Assembly (NCBI GenBank): GCA_036557285.1
Contig: DATBHW010000076.1
Coordinates: forward strand, 124,001 to 188,000
DNA: 64,000 bases
Reading direction: 5' to 3'
Origin: Ktedonobacterales bacterium
GTDB lineage: Bacteria; Chloroflexota; Ktedonobacteria; Ktedonobacterales; DATBGS01
Shown here: piece after piece, positions 52,829 through 63,051 of the stretch
How positions within the stretch are numbered: position 1 is the first letter of the stretch
Layout of the letters: each line of letters begins with the position of its first letter
Notes under the pieces: model-generated
What the model was told of the DNA's origin: nothing
Databases searched by the model: none
Seen by the model: only the letters and a program-made list of their open reading frames with translations
Made by a program: the position numbers and the translations under genes

Positions 52829-53632
52829 TTAGAGCGGCGCGATAGTCAGCGAATCAATCTCCAACCACTGCGGCCCGGCGTTGAGCGTGCCGAAGTGTAA
52901 CGCGCCGCGCGGGGTGGCGATGGCGTACTGGTTATCAATCCAGGCGACGAAGCCAAGCGGGCCGCGCGGCGGGTTGGGCGCGGTAAAGACGAGCGAGCCA
53001 TCCACCCAGAAGCGAGCCTCTTCGCGCCGCCATTCCAGCCGGTAATCGTGCCAGGTGGTAAGATCAGTATCAAGGACGCTTTCACGCGCGCCGCTCAAAC
53101 GCTGCACCCACTGCGCCGCCGGAGCTTGATCGCCGCTGACCCGCGCCCAGGCGACGGCGGCCAGTGTGGGGAGTCCGGCGGCCAGCGCGCCCACGCGCTG
53201 CGCGTGAACGATCTGCGCTTTCCAGCCCCAGCCAGGGTTGCCGGGAACCAGCCGCATCTGCGAGGGCGGCGAAGCGTAGAAGAACCAGACGGCATCGGGC
53301 AGACGTAAGACCTGGCCGCGCGTGGAAAAGGGGAGGTTCCAGAAGCCAAAGCCAGCGGTACCCACCAGTGCAAAGCGGCCTCCGGTGCCGTTGGGGTGCG
53401 CGGCGGGATGCGAAGCGCGGGCGCGCGCCTCCATACGCAGGGGCGGATGCCAGGGATAGCTGGCGCGTTTCAGGCGCGCGTAGTCGTCTATCTGGGCGTC
53501 GGTATAGCGCCCTTCGGTGGCCTGATCGAAAGACAGGCGCAGGATGGATGAGGCACAGGCCACCTCTCCTCCGTTAATGCGGCTGGGCGTCCAGCGCGCG
53601 TCAAGTGGTTCGCCGTCGAAATCGTCACGCAC
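52829..53632 (-). CDS. Concanavalin-A/GH16-like lectin-fold protein
   Basis: This protein of about 267 residues has beta-rich segments DDFDGEPLDARWTPSRINGG, LRLSFDQATEGRYTDAQIDD, GFGFWNLPFS, TWHDYRLEWRREEARFWVDG and GPLGFVAWIDNQYAI. These resemble the jelly-roll of GH16 and related glucanases. The ExDxxE catalytic motif of GH16 is absent, so hydrolysis is doubtful. No signal peptide is visible. The start is a GTG, with AGGAGG 11 nt before it. It is divergent from the rRNA methyltransferase gene, the two starts being 66 bp apart. Confidence 0.7.
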   Translation of the reverse strand: MRDDFDGEPLDARWTPSRINGGEVACASSILRLSFDQATEGRYTDAQIDDYARLKRASYPWHPPLRMEARARASHPAAHPNGTGGRFALVGTAGFGFWNLPFSTRGQVLRLPDAVWFFYASPPSQMRLVPGNPGWGWKAQIVHAQRVGALAAGLPTLAAVAWARVSGDQAPAAQWVQRLSGARESVLDTDLTTWHDYRLEWRREEARFWVDGSLVFTAPNPPRGPLGFVAWIDNQYAIATPRGALHFGTLNAGPQWLEIDSLTIAPL

Positions 53633-53698
53633 GCGAGCCAGTTCCTCCTGTCCAGTTTCGCTGTCATCATACTATACGATCCAAGAAGGAGCTTATCT

Positions 53699-54961
53699 AT
53701 GCCGCGTTCTGCGCGTCACCCTACTGTTTCGCTGAAGCCGCGCCGGGAAGCGCCGCTGCTGGCCGGACACGCCTGGGTTTTTTCGGGGGCTATTCACCAG
53801 CTTTCGCGCCCGGCTGAACCCGGTGAGATAGTGGACGTGCGCGCGGCTGAGGGCGCGTTTATCGGGCGCGGCTATTATCATCCCCGGACCGATATTGCTG
53901 TGCGCCTCTTGACCCGCGATCCTGATGAGACGATTGATGCCGCGTTTCTGCGGCGGATCATCCGGCAGGCGGCAATGCTGCGCGAGGCGCTTGACTATGA
54001 CCGCACGAACGCTTTCCGACTGATCAACTCAGAGGGGGATGGTCTGCCGGGGGTCATTATAGATAGCTATGCTGGCTATCTGGTCGCTCAGATTTCGACA
54101 GCCGGAATGGAGCGGCTGCGCGAGCCATTGGTCCAGGCGCTGGTGGAAGACATGCAGCCGCGCGGCGTGCTGCTGCGCAATGACGCCAGCGGGCGGGCGC
54201 GCGAAGGGCTGCGCCGCGAACCGCCAGCAGTGGTCGCTGGCGAGATACCGGAACAGATCGAAATCTGCGAGCATGGTTTGCGCTTCCTGGTAGACCCCCG
54301 CCTGGGGCAGAAAACGGGCTTCTTTCTGGATCAGCGAGATAAACGCCTGGCCCTTCAGAAATATGCGACGGGGCGAAACGTGCTGAACTGCTTCAGCTAT
54401 ACCAGCGCGTTTGGCGTCTATGCCGCTGTGACCAGCCCCCAAACGCGGGTGACGAGCGTGGATACGTCAGCGCCCGCGCTGGAAGCGGCGCGAGCCAACT
54501 TCGCGCTGAACGGCCTGGACCCCGAGCGGCATGCCTTTGTGGCCGCTGACGTGTTCGATTTTCTGGAAGCGGCCCTGGAGCGCGGCGAACGCTATGATGT
54601 TGTTGTGCTGGACCCGCCAGCCTTCGCCAAAAGCCAGGGGGCCAGAATCCAGGCGCTGCGCGCCTACCGGCGGCTCAATACGCTGGGCATGCAGGCGCTG
54701 GAGCCAGGAGGCATCTTGCTGAGCTGCTCGTGTTCGGGGGCTGTTAGTCTGGATGATCTGCTGTTTCAATACCCTCGAAGCGGGTCGTACCAGAAATCCT
54801 CATCACCAGCAGCGCCAGGCGCCATTCTACCATCTGCCGCGCAACGTGTGGGGCGCAAAGTTCAACTGCTGGAGGTCTTTGGGCATGGTTTCGATCACCC
54901 GATCAACCTGGCAATGCCCGAAACCGCCTACCTGAAGGCGGTTTTCTGTCGCCTGCGCTAG
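53699..54961 (+). CDS. Class I SAM-dependent rRNA methyltransferase (RlmI-like)
   Basis: The 420-residue enzyme has an N-terminal PUA domain (LKPRREAPLLAGHAWVFSGA), then DPRLGQKTGFFLDQRDKRLA, NCFSYTSAFGVYAA (SAM site), SVDTSAPALEAARANFALNG and VVLDPPAFAKS, typical of 23S rRNA 5-methylcytosine methyltransferases. After LLSCSCSGAVSLDDLLFQ a stretch of about 30 residues is unlike the family, before the expected DHPINLAMPETAYLKAVF ending; two compensating frameshifts could explain this. AAGGAG lies upstream of the ATG. Confidence 0.85.
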   Translation: MPRSARHPTVSLKPRREAPLLAGHAWVFSGAIHQLSRPAEPGEIVDVRAAEGAFIGRGYYHPRTDIAVRLLTRDPDETIDAAFLRRIIRQAAMLREALDYDRTNAFRLINSEGDGLPGVIIDSYAGYLVAQISTAGMERLREPLVQALVEDMQPRGVLLRNDASGRAREGLRREPPAVVAGEIPEQIEICEHGLRFLVDPRLGQKTGFFLDQRDKRLALQKYATGRNVLNCFSYTSAFGVYAAVTSPQTRVTSVDTSAPALEAARANFALNGLDPERHAFVAADVFDFLEAALERGERYDVVVLDPPAFAKSQGARIQALRAYRRLNTLGMQALEPGGILLSCSCSGAVSLDDLLFQYPRSGSYQKSSSPAAPGAILPSAAQRVGRKVQLLEVFGHGFDHPINLAMPETAYLKAVFCRLR

Positions 54962-55004
54962 TGGGATGCGCGCACCTGCAAAAGCGCGGCGCATGATCCC
55001 ACAA

Positions 55005-55469
55005 TCACGGGCGCCCGGGAGCGAACGCTTCCAAGTGTTCCTGGCAATGCTCGATGATGCCTTTCGTTCGTTCATACACGTACTCACCCGGTTGAAAGCG
55101 CGCGTTCTCCAACGTCCTGAGTATCTCGGCATCACGCTGGTAGGCCCGGCGCAGCAGGCCACACACGGCCTCCAGGGGCTGTTCTCCAATCATAGCGACA
55201 ATCGTGGCGTTGATCGCATCATTCATGACCGCTTGCTGCGTTTCGTCTGAGAACTCAAGGGGCGCCAACCCAGCGGCAATCCTGGGAAGACGCACCGTTG
55301 CCATGACTTCCCAGCCTGCCAAATGGGCCACAATCTCGCGTGGTCCCCAGGTGTCTCCCTGACGGGTCACGCCACGCTGCTCGGCCTCAGTCGCTGCTGC
55401 GATGAACTGCTCATAGGCCGCCGCGAACTCCTGGAGCAGTTGTTCTTTTGACATAGCTTCTTCTGACAT
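55005..55469 (-). CDS. DinB-like / DUF1706 family protein
   Basis: This 154-residue four-helix protein has MSKEQLLQEFAAAYEQFIAA, GDTWGPREIVAHLAGWEVMA and a C-terminal GIIEHCQEHLEAF. The spaced His residues fit the metal-binding DinB/ClbS-type fold, often thiol-dependent or self-resistance enzymes. The start is the ATG after GGAGGAGG; a frame reaching 55730 is not supported. A promoter/operator module just upstream is shared with the gene at 3399. Confidence 0.78.
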   Translation of the reverse strand: MSEEAMSKEQLLQEFAAAYEQFIAAATEAEQRGVTRQGDTWGPREIVAHLAGWEVMATVRLPRIAAGLAPLEFSDETQQAVMNDAINATIVAMIGEQPLEAVCGLLRRAYQRDAEILRTLENARFQPGEYVYERTKGIIEHCQEHLEAFAPGRP

Positions 55470-55500
55470 GGCCTCCTCCAAAAATTGATGGTATGTGTTC

Positions 55501-55535
55501 AGTATACCCTCGTATGCGGTCAGGATGAGTCCTGA
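55501..55535 (-). promoter_or_regulatory. Promoter with overlapping TCAGGA-N4-TCCTGA operator
   Basis: On the minus strand the -10 box TATACT (55501-55506) and the perfect dyad TCAGGA-N4-TCCTGA (55520-55535) have the same 13-nt spacing and the same CCGCAT link as at 4499-4533. The leader to the DinB-like gene would be about 25 nt. Confidence 0.6.
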
Positions 55536-55717
55536 TTGCGGGTCTGGATGAACTGCACCATCATTGGCAGCACGCAGAAGAGAGTAGACAGCGCGGCGGC
55601 AATATGCGAAACTACTCCCCAGAACGTCATTGCCGCCAGGCTTGAACGCTTGAGCAACGGGAAGATACACCTGGATACCTCGCAGCCCCAGGTAGGTGAA
55701 ACAGGAGGGCTTATCGG

Positions 55718-56512
55718 ATGGCATTACCAAACTTTGATCTGACTGGCAAAGTCGCCATTGTCACCGGCAGTACACGCGGAATCGGGCTGGCGATTGCCGA
55801 CGCGCTCGCAAGCGCGGGCGCGCGGGTGGTGATCGTCGGGCGCAAGCCAGAAGGTGTCGCCGCAGCCGTCGAACAACTCAAAGCAGCGGGGGCGCACGTC
55901 CTGGGCGTGCCTGCCAACATTGGCAGGCTGGATGACCTGAGCCAGCTTGTTCAGCAGACCGAGGCCGCCTTTGGCCCCGTAGATATTCTGGTGAACAACG
56001 CCGCCACCAATGTTCATTTTGGCCCCATCCTCGATGCCGACGATGGCATGTGGGCCAAAATGTTCGAGACAAACATCATGGGCGCAGTGCGGCTGGCGCG
56101 GCTGGTCGTGCCGGGCATGCGTGAGCGCAACGCGGGCAAAATCATCAACATCGCCTCTGTCGCGGGCATCCAGCCGGGGACCATGCAGGCCATCTACAGC
56201 GCCACCAAAGCCGCCATCATCAGCATCACTCGCTCGCTGGCCCAGGAGCTAGGGACATTCAATATTCAGGTAAACGCCATCGCGCCCGGCGTCATCAAGA
56301 CGCGCTTTGCCAGCGTGCTGGTGGAAACGCCGCAAATCCGCAAATCAGTGGAAGCCATAGCCCCGCTGCATCGCATTGGCGCGCCCGACGAGATCGCTGG
56401 CATAGCCCTGTATCTGGCCTCGCCTGCCTCGAACTTCACCACAGGCGCGGTGATGGTCATTGACGGCGGCTTGACCATCGGCGGCCACGCTGGCCCGCTC
56501 GACGAAGCCTGA
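55718..56512 (+). CDS. SDR family oxidoreductase
   Basis: This 264-residue classical short-chain dehydrogenase has the cofactor loop TGSTRGIGLAI, DILVNNAATN, the catalytic S-Y-K set in NIASVAG and YSATKAAI, and PGVIKTRF. Arg in VIVGRKPEG suggests NADP preference. It resembles FabG-like 3-oxoacyl reductases, but the substrate is open. AGGAGG precedes the ATG by about 9 nt. It converges with the ABC ATPase gene, stops about 5 bp apart. Confidence 0.9.
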   Translation: MALPNFDLTGKVAIVTGSTRGIGLAIADALASAGARVVIVGRKPEGVAAAVEQLKAAGAHVLGVPANIGRLDDLSQLVQQTEAAFGPVDILVNNAATNVHFGPILDADDGMWAKMFETNIMGAVRLARLVVPGMRERNAGKIINIASVAGIQPGTMQAIYSATKAAIISITRSLAQELGTFNIQVNAIAPGVIKTRFASVLVETPQIRKSVEAIAPLHRIGAPDEIAGIALYLASPASNFTTGAVMVIDGGLTIGGHAGPLDEA

Positions 56513-56516
56513 ACAC

Positions 56517-57212
56517 CTAATGGCCCAGCACCAGCCCATCGCGCATCCTGACAATGCGGCTGGCGCGTGCGCCAACTTCTGGCGCGTGGGTCACAATAAC
56601 CAGCGTCTGGCCCTGCTCTCGGTTCAGCTTGCAGAGCAGGTCCATCACATTTTCTGCCGCCTCACCATCCAGGTTGCCAGTAGGTTCATCGGCCCACACA
56701 ATAGCGGGATTGTTGACCAGGGCGCGAGCGATGGTCACGCGCTGCTGTTGGCCGCCCGAAAGCTCGGCGGGCCGATGGCGCGCTCGCTCGGCCAAGCCCA
56801 CCACCTCCAGCATCTCCATCGCTCGCCGCCGGGCTTTGCGTCCGCTCACGCCGGAGACCAGCATCGGCAGTTCCACATTCTCCACCGCGCTCAATACCGG
56901 CAGCAAATTGAAGCTCTGGAAGATAAATCCCATCTGGCGAGCGCGATATTCCGTTCGCCTGCGGTCACTGAGATTTTTGAGGTTGGTTCCCGCAATGATG
57001 ATCTCTCCACTGGTAATTTCGTCCAGACCAGAGAGGCAGTTGAGCAGCGTCGTTTTGCCGCATCCACTCGGCCCCATAATCGCCACCATCTCGCCCTGCT
57101 CCACTGAAAAATCCACTCCACGCAGCGCGGCCACACTTCCCGCGCCAGCGTTATACAACTTGCGTACACCTGTCGCCTGGATAATTAACACCCCTGCATC
57201 CTTACTACTCAT
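56517..57212 (-). CDS. ABC transporter ATP-binding protein (LolD/MacB type)
   Basis: The 231-residue ATPase has Walker [13 protein letters not shown]-loop [20 protein letters not shown], signature [15 protein letters not shown], Walker [13 protein letters not shown] and H-loop VTHAPEVG. This is the type VII (mechanotransmission) class that works with FtsX-like permeases. Its ATG overlaps the stop of the large permease gene by 4 bp (ATGA), so the two are translationally coupled. Confidence 0.93.
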   Translation of the reverse strand: MSSKDAGVLIIQATGVRKLYNAGAGSVAALRGVDFSVEQGEMVAIMGPSGCGKTTLLNCLSGLDEITSGEIIIAGTNLKNLSDRRRTEYRARQMGFIFQSFNLLPVLSAVENVELPMLVSGVSGRKARRRAMEMLEVVGLAERARHRPAELSGGQQQRVTIARALVNNPAIVWADEPTGNLDGEAAENVMDLLCKLNREQGQTLVIVTHAPEVGARASRIVRMRDGLVLGH

Positions 57213-60200
57213 TCGTAACGCAACGCATTAGCCGGAGCCACGCGCCCCGCTTGCCAGGCGGGCAAAAACGCCGCCAGCAGCGACGCGGCAAAGGCGCACA
57301 GGGCAATTATGCCCAGTTCGCCCCAGGGTATAAGAAACTCAAGCCCCGTCTGATATTGCTCAAAGAAATTGGCGGCAAAAACATTGCGGCACAGCAGCAG
57401 CCCCAGCGCCAGGCCAATCAATGTGCCAGCGATCCCGACCAGCAGAAACTCCAGCAAAAAGCTCGATTGCACCGCCCAACGCTGATACCCCAGCGCGCGC
57501 AGCATGCCGATCTGCTGGCGACGCTCCACCACTGCCCGCGTGCCGGTGACAGCCAGCGCGGCCACGCCCAGCAACAGCGTCAGCCCGACCACGCCCAGCA
57601 GCACCTGGGCAATAAAGATACGTGTGCCATTCACATTCACCGCCACATCTGCCAGCACCGTTGTCTCCAGGCCATTATCCAGAAAGGCCGATCCAAGCGC
57701 AAATGCCGCCTGGTGTGCATCCACACCAGGGCGCACCTTGAAATAATAGCTCCTCGCCTCCAGGGGCAGCGGCGGCAGGCCCGTCTGAGTTCGCGCAAAG
57801 GTCGCTGGCGATGTCACCAGGCCATAATGCAGGCCATCGGTGTTATCCACCACGCCAATGATCGTGACTTTCGTGGCCTTGCTGCCGCGAACATCGTTGA
57901 TCCAGATCGGCGTCGCTGGAATCGCCACATCTCCCTGTCGCGCTCCGCTGAAGCGGTACAGGTACTCATTGTAATTCCCCGGCAGCGTGCCAATCTTCTG
58001 AAGCACCGAGGCATAAATCGCCTTCAGCGTCCCTAGCTGGTCAGGGCCAAGCGAGGGAAGGTAATCCTCATAGGGGCTGCCCACCGCCGGAAGCAGCGCC
58101 CGGCTATCAATCAGCGCGTAACCGGGGTGATCGCGCAGCGCCTTCCAGACATCGGCATCACTGGCAAAGCCAGGGGCACGCGCCACCAGATGATTGCCCA
58201 GGCCATCCAGAAAAGCCCCATCTTCAACATTGATCGGATAGAAGCGCCACCCAGGGGTCGGCGCTGAAAGCTGAATGACGCCTACCGCCGCCAGCGTTTG
58301 CGTGCCCACACCCTCAAAATCGCCGGGGTTGACGCCGGGCGCGTGGTTGATCGCCGTATTTATATTCGGGATGGCCCGAAAGAACGGCTTTGCCTGAATA
58401 TCGAAGCCGCCGGTATAGTTGCTCACGTTGCCATAGGAGCTGGCAACCGAATTGCTAATCACCGCCATGACCGTCATCGTAAAGATGACCAGCGTGAACA
58501 TCACCAGATTGACACCTGTTCGGAAACGGTAGTGCAGCGGATAGACCAGCGCCGTATGCAGGACAAAGCCAATCTTGCGCAGCCCGCGCAGCAGCCAGAT
58601 CAGCGGCAGCAGCAGCAGATCGGCGTTAAAGGCCAGCGCCCAGATGGCCCCAAACACCATCATCACGCCGGAAAAGAAGAAGACCTCAATGCCACCGGTA
58701 AAGCGCGGGAAACCCAGCGAAGCCAGCGCATCATAGGGCAAACCCCAGTACAGCAGCAGGCCCAATCCGGCCACCGCTGCCGCCAGCCGTTCGCCCAACT
58801 CGCGGCAGCGACGTTCCCAGCGCAGCCGCCGCTCGTGCCGGTACGTCAGCGGTCCCACAGCATAATAAAGCGCGGGCAGACAGAGCATGAACCAGCGCAG
58901 CATCAGCGCGCCGCCGATGATCGCCAGCGAAAGGCCGAAGGAGAAAAGCGAGTCGCGCAGGTCTTCAATCCCCTGCTGCAAGATCATGATGCCGATCAGA
59001 AGCGGCGCGATACCGCGCGTCACCAGCCCCCAGCCGAGCCGACCAATATCGGCGGGCAAAGCCGTCGCAGCCTGCCAGGGTGTTTCTTCGCCTTCGCCCA
59101 ACCCCAGCCCCCGCGCCAGCCGCCTCAGCATCGTCAGCAGCAGCGTCGCCAGCGAGGGAGATGGGCGCGGCGGCTCCGCCAGATTCTTCATCGCCTGCAC
59201 AATCGTCATGCGGCTAATCAGCCAGGACGAAGCGATAATCGTCCCCAGCGTGAAGAGTGCGCCCAGGCAATAGGCAATGACCAGGCTGCGTGGTTGAAGC
59301 CGGACGCTGAGCGGAAAGCCCGCCTGCGCCAGTATCGGGCTAAGCAAGAGAACGATCCCGATACCCAGGCCCACACCCACCGCAATACCAATCAAGGAAG
59401 CGATCAGATCATAGACCGAACCCTCGAAGAGGAAGAGCAAGACAAGTTGCTGGCGCTGCACACCAATGGCCCGCGAAACGCCCATCTCGGAGCGGCGCTC
59501 TGCCGCCAGCAGCACAAAAATCAGGAAGATCAGCAAAACGCCAATTGCCAACGAAAAGAGGGCGAACAGCGTAAAGATGCGCGTGAAAACCTCGTCTGCC
59601 GCCTCCGCGAGATGAACGCCGTCCTGCTTCACCTCATCCACACTCAGGTTATAGAGCCTGGCCGCTGATTGGTCCCCAGTCACCCTCACAACCCCTGGGG
59701 GAGTTACGCCTGACACCGATGATGGGCAAGCTGCCACAGAAGTATTAGTCGGGGTCGCCTGGCTGCCATCCACAAAAATAAGACCCGCGCAGGCCAGGTC
59801 GCCAGACAACAGCCTGTTGACATGCTCAGCCACAGCATCGCTCAGATTCACGCCGCTTAGCCCATCACCGCGATTGGCGATAAATATGCGGTTAATGCTT
59901 TCAGGGCTGCGCTCAATCTGCTGAAGTGTGGCAAGAGGCAAGACAAAGGCAGGCACATCTCCCACCAGCCCCGATTTTTCGATGATGCCACGCACCGTGA
60001 AAGTAAAGCGTTTACCCTCCCAGCGTTCTGAATAGACATAGATCGTATCGCCAACCTTCGCATTGAGCAGGCCACCGAGGGTGCGGTTCAGATAGACCTC
60101 ACGGACGCCAAGCGCGCCGCTGGCAAGGGGCGCGCCATTGGCATTGCTCATGCCATCGAAGCCTTCTTCCGCGCCCGGCGGAATCGCCAGCGCCGTCACC

Positions 60201-60643
60201 TTCGAGCGGGTCTGGCGCGAGGTTCTATCCGCCAGCAGCAGGTTATTTTCTTGCAGCGCCGGGGCCACGCCCGCCACGTCGGAATCATCAGCCAGCCCTT
60301 GCTGCAACAGATCATAGGCGCTTTGAGGGAACAGGCCCAGGCCGCCATTTCCGCCCGAAACAATCTCATCCACACGCCCATAGTTAAAGACAGCCACCGA
60401 GCGCACCGCTGTGCTGATTGTATCGCCCACCGCCAGCGCCGCCGAAATAAACGTGGTCGCCAGCATCAGCCCGAAGACAATCAGGACCATACGCAGCCGA
60501 CGGCGTGGCACATTGCGCAGCCCAATCTTGAGCAAGATCGGCTGGCGCAGCGCCAACAGCGTCACCAGCACTGCCGCAGCAATGGTGAAAATCAGCAGGC
60601 GCTGCATTAAACTGTTGAGGGGGACGCCAAAGAGTGTTTGCAC
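57209..60643 (-). CDS. Large FtsX-like ABC transporter permease
   Basis: The 1144-residue protein has two FtsX/MacB-type permease units. The first unit lies at about 1-490, with a periplasmic domain between helix 1 and 2 and the three-helix bundle around [20 protein letters not shown]. The second lies at about 600-1144, ending [20 protein letters not shown]. About ten helices in all. The family couples cytoplasmic ATP use to outer work such as lipoprotein release or peptide efflux. The start is a GTG one base after the GDSL gene stop, so translation is coupled. The middle (about 490-600) is an extra cytoplasmic/helical region. Confidence 0.88.
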   Translation of the reverse strand: MQTLFGVPLNSLMQRLLIFTIAAAVLVTLLALRQPILLKIGLRNVPRRRLRMVLIVFGLMLATTFISAALAVGDTISTAVRSVAVFNYGRVDEIVSGGNGGLGLFPQSAYDLLQQGLADDSDVAGVAPALQENNLLLADRTSRQTRSKVTALAIPPGAEEGFDGMSNANGAPLASGALGVREVYLNRTLGGLLNAKVGDTIYVYSERWEGKRFTFTVRGIIEKSGLVGDVPAFVLPLATLQQIERSPESINRIFIANRGDGLSGVNLSDAVAEHVNRLLSGDLACAGLIFVDGSQATPTNTSVAACPSSVSGVTPPGVVRVTGDQSAARLYNLSVDEVKQDGVHLAEAADEVFTRIFTLFALFSLAIGVLLIFLIFVLLAAERRSEMGVSRAIGVQRQQLVLLFLFEGSVYDLIASLIGIAVGVGLGIGIVLLLSPILAQAGFPLSVRLQPRSLVIAYCLGALFTLGTIIASSWLISRMTIVQAMKNLAEPPRPSPSLATLLLTMLRRLARGLGLGEGEETPWQAATALPADIGRLGWGLVTRGIAPLLIGIMILQQGIEDLRDSLFSFGLSLAIIGGALMLRWFMLCLPALYYAVGPLTYRHERRLRWERRCRELGERLAAAVAGLGLLLYWGLPYDALASLGFPRFTGGIEVFFFSGVMMVFGAIWALAFNADLLLLPLIWLLRGLRKIGFVLHTALVYPLHYRFRTGVNLVMFTLVIFTMTVMAVISNSVASSYGNVSNYTGGFDIQAKPFFRAIPNINTAINHAPGVNPGDFEGVGTQTLAAVGVIQLSAPTPGWRFYPINVEDGAFLDGLGNHLVARAPGFASDADVWKALRDHPGYALIDSRALLPAVGSPYEDYLPSLGPDQLGTLKAIYASVLQKIGTLPGNYNEYLYRFSGARQGDVAIPATPIWINDVRGSKATKVTIIGVVDNTDGLHYGLVTSPATFARTQTGLPPLPLEARSYYFKVRPGVDAHQAAFALGSAFLDNGLETTVLADVAVNVNGTRIFIAQVLLGVVGLTLLLGVAALAVTGTRAVVERRQQIGMLRALGYQRWAVQSSFLLEFLLVGIAGTLIGLALGLLLCRNVFAANFFEQYQTGLEFLIPWGELGIIALCAFAASLLAAFLPAWQAGRVAPANALRYE

Positions 60644-60644
60644 G

Positions 60645-61415
60645 TTAGATTACGCCATTCGCGTGGAGAACCTGATAAAAGAGGTTGGCAACCTTGACAT
60701 ATCCCAGTGTCGAGGGATGCAGCCCGTCGCCGCTCAAATATTCAGGATGCCCCAGAATCTCCGAACTATGCCCATACACATCAACCAGGATGATATGATG
60801 CGCCGAAACCTCACGCGCAACAACTTTATTCCACTGCTGCACCTGGGTAGTGAGCGCCGCCTGGTCGAACGCATAGAAGCGCGGCAGAATCGTGAGATCA
60901 GGAATATTAGCAACAGCGACTCGCACATGGCCGCTTGCCGTTAACTGCGCCAGAATGCTATCAAGACTACGCTGATAGTTAGCAAGATTCACTTTATCAA
61001 TAATGTCATTCGTGCCAAGCCAGACCGTCACCAGATCGGGCCTGGCATCCAGCGCCTCCGGCAGTTCACCCTGGAGCGCGCCCTGAGCGGTAATGCCAGG
61101 GATACCTAGATTGATGACCTGCGCCCCTCGCGGCAGACTAGAACTCAGGTCCATAGGCCAGTTCTCTGTCGCTGGATGATCCGCGCCGGTGCCAAACGTC
61201 TCCGATGCGCCGATGGCTACAAAGACATATGGCGGGCGCGGCGTTGGAGTCGCCGCAGCGCCGCCGCCAGATGAAACCGGCGCAGCAGCAGAACCGCAGC
61301 CAACCAGCGCCACCCACAAAACAACAAGACACGCCAGGACCATTGCCAGGCGTGTTTGGGAAAACAGAAGAGAGGCCGCTGTTCGCCGAGACCGAGGAGG
61401 GAAAAGCATGCGCAC
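60645..61415 (-). CDS. SGNH/GDSL hydrolase lipoprotein
   Basis: This 256-residue protein has a lipoprotein signal (LACLVVLWVALVGCGSA), a short Pro linker and the SGNH blocks: AIGASETFGTG (nucleophile Ser), NLGIPG, VWLGTNDI and GLHPSTLGY (catalytic Asp lost or shifted, His present). It should be an extracytoplasmic esterase, perhaps acting on lipids, acyl-sugars or cell-wall polymers. It is the first gene of the operon with the FtsX-like permease and ATPase, which suggests a joint envelope role. Confidence 0.88.
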   Translation of the reverse strand: MRMLFPPRSRRTAASLLFSQTRLAMVLACLVVLWVALVGCGSAAAPVSSGGGAAATPTPRPPYVFVAIGASETFGTGADHPATENWPMDLSSSLPRGAQVINLGIPGITAQGALQGELPEALDARPDLVTVWLGTNDIIDKVNLANYQRSLDSILAQLTASGHVRVAVANIPDLTILPRFYAFDQAALTTQVQQWNKVVAREVSAHHIILVDVYGHSSEILGHPEYLSGDGLHPSTLGYVKVANLFYQVLHANGVI

Positions 61416-61548
61416 TCAATCCTCAAGCAACTAGAGGAGCGTGTCCATAAGACAACATTATCCGCACCATTGTAGCATATCCTTGAGACGCAAAACATCC
61501 CCCTACTGTTACAGCAGCGCAGCGCCATCGTCTCGGCAATCACCGTAT

Positions 61549-61599
61549 AGCGCCGCCGTCCCTGGCGGTCAACGGTTCGCCACCAGGGACGGCGGCGCT
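61549..61599. repeat. GCCGCC-type palindromic intergenic repeat
   Basis: AGCGCCGCCGTCCCTGG (61549-61565) and its perfect complement CCAGGGACGGCGGCGCT (61583-61599) form a 17-bp stem, 25 bp downstream of the LCP gene stop; it may end that transcript. Confidence 0.7.
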
Positions 61600-61623
61600 G
61601 CACATGGACGCCGCGCTTTTCTC

Positions 61624-62784
61624 TCAGGGGAAAATCTGGTGAATCGTCTGGTTAATCGCTGACCAGATAGGCTGGACGATGGATTTACCCTCCAGTTGAT
61701 CGTAATAGCCATACTCCGGCACACCCAGCACATATTGCTGAAAATCGGTGGGGTGAAGATTTTTGGCGAAGTTTGCCAATGAAACCATCTGGCCGAGTGT
61801 CAGGCTCGTCAGTACACTCCCTTGCAAGTCTTTCGCCAACTCATCCAGACGATTCAGAAGAGTCCCGCTGTCCAGTTTCTTCTTCAACGCGATGAGCACC
61901 GATTGCTGGCGCGCCGAACGTCCAAAATCGCCCAGCAGGTCCGAATGGCGCGAGCGCACATAATTGAGCGCCTCCACGCCATTCAGGTGCTGCGGGCCAG
62001 CCGGAATATAGAGGCGCTGGTAATCAAAAGGGTTGCCATTGGGATCAAGGTCTTTGGGATAAGCGTCATCAACCACAGGATGCAGCACATCCACATCCAC
62101 ACCGCCCAGCGTATCAATCACCTTCACAAAGCCATCCAGCCCGACCCAGGCATAAGCATCAATAGGAATATGAAAATTGGCCTCGATAGTGGCTACCGTA
62201 TGCGCAAACCCATGCAGCTTTCTCTCCTGCGGCGTAGTAGCTCCGTCAGTCTCCGCGCCAGAAATCTCATCGAGCTTATAGCAGCACTTCCCCTGATCGC
62301 TGGGCAACCACATATCGCGGGGGATCGAAACCATCGTTACCTTCTGATGCGCCAGATCAACCCGCACCACAATATCCGTCTGCGTCAGCACCGCGCCGCT
62401 GTGAAACTTCTGGTCATTATCGCTCCCAAGCAGCAGGAGATTAAAATGATCGACATTGGAGAGATCGCCTGGGAGCTGCGTCGCCTGGACTGGCTGATTG
62501 GTGGACACCACCTTTGGAAGCGTCTGCCCGGTGCTGCTTTGCACCAACTGATAGACCCCATAGTATTTGACGACTGCCAGAGCAGCGCCACCAAGAAGCG
62601 TCAGCAGGAATACGGATGCCACCGTAATAAGGATGATCTTTCTACGTTTGTGGGGAGCTTTCCGCCGCCCTGGTTCTTCAGGCGGAGAAGCAGGACGCCG
62701 GACCAGCGGCGGCGAGCTTTCGGGTGGGTGGTTTTCGGTTGGCAACTCCTGGATGCTGTGTGGTGAGAGACCTGTGTTATCCAT
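61624..62784 (-). CDS. LytR-CpsA-Psr (LCP) family cell-wall polymer transferase
   Basis: This 386-residue protein has a Pro/Arg-rich cytoplasmic N-terminus, one transmembrane helix (IILITVASVFLLTLLGGAAL, about 50-70) and the extracytoplasmic LCP domain: NLLLLGSDND, TDIVVRVDLAHQKVTMVSIP with RDMW, and RSRHSDLLGDFGRSARQQ with the conserved Arg residues that bind the polyprenyl diphosphate. It attaches glycopolymers to peptidoglycan or a similar surface. AGGAGG lies 12 nt before the ATG. Confidence 0.9.
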   Translation of the reverse strand: MDNTGLSPHSIQELPTENHPPESSPPLVRRPASPPEEPGRRKAPHKRRKIILITVASVFLLTLLGGAALAVVKYYGVYQLVQSSTGQTLPKVVSTNQPVQATQLPGDLSNVDHFNLLLLGSDNDQKFHSGAVLTQTDIVVRVDLAHQKVTMVSIPRDMWLPSDQGKCCYKLDEISGAETDGATTPQERKLHGFAHTVATIEANFHIPIDAYAWVGLDGFVKVIDTLGGVDVDVLHPVVDDAYPKDLDPNGNPFDYQRLYIPAGPQHLNGVEALNYVRSRHSDLLGDFGRSARQQSVLIALKKKLDSGTLLNRLDELAKDLQGSVLTSLTLGQMVSLANFAKNLHPTDFQQYVLGVPEYGYYDQLEGKSIVQPIWSAINQTIHQIFP

Positions 62785-63051
62785 CTGGCTTCATCGCCTC
62801 CTGCGATTACCGAGCATGCGGGCAGTGTTTTTCGCACGAGCAAGCGGCAATCTTAATGAGCAAGGGGTCAACTAGAAATTGACAAGAGGGGATTGCACAA
62901 GACATGCCATCAGGAGCATTTCCGGCACTTGCTGCCGCTCAAGTTGCTCGTAAAACTTGGGGAGATAGCCTGGAGGGACTCTATCTTTTACACCGTCTTT
63001 ATGCTACATTCACTTGAAAGGGGGAGCCTCAAAAAGTGAGGGAGTATACCT

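Noticed and set aside
58298-59668. A 456-codon plus-strand frame rich in Gln, Arg and His
   Set aside because: It is the antisense shadow of the FtsX-like permease gene; composition is typical of a reverse-frame artefact in GC-rich DNA.
62904-63017. 37-codon plus-strand frame starting MPSGAFPALAAAQVARKTWG
   Set aside because: Only a distant GAGGGG site and no recognisable feature; could be part of the leader of the SRPBCC gene. Not enough support.
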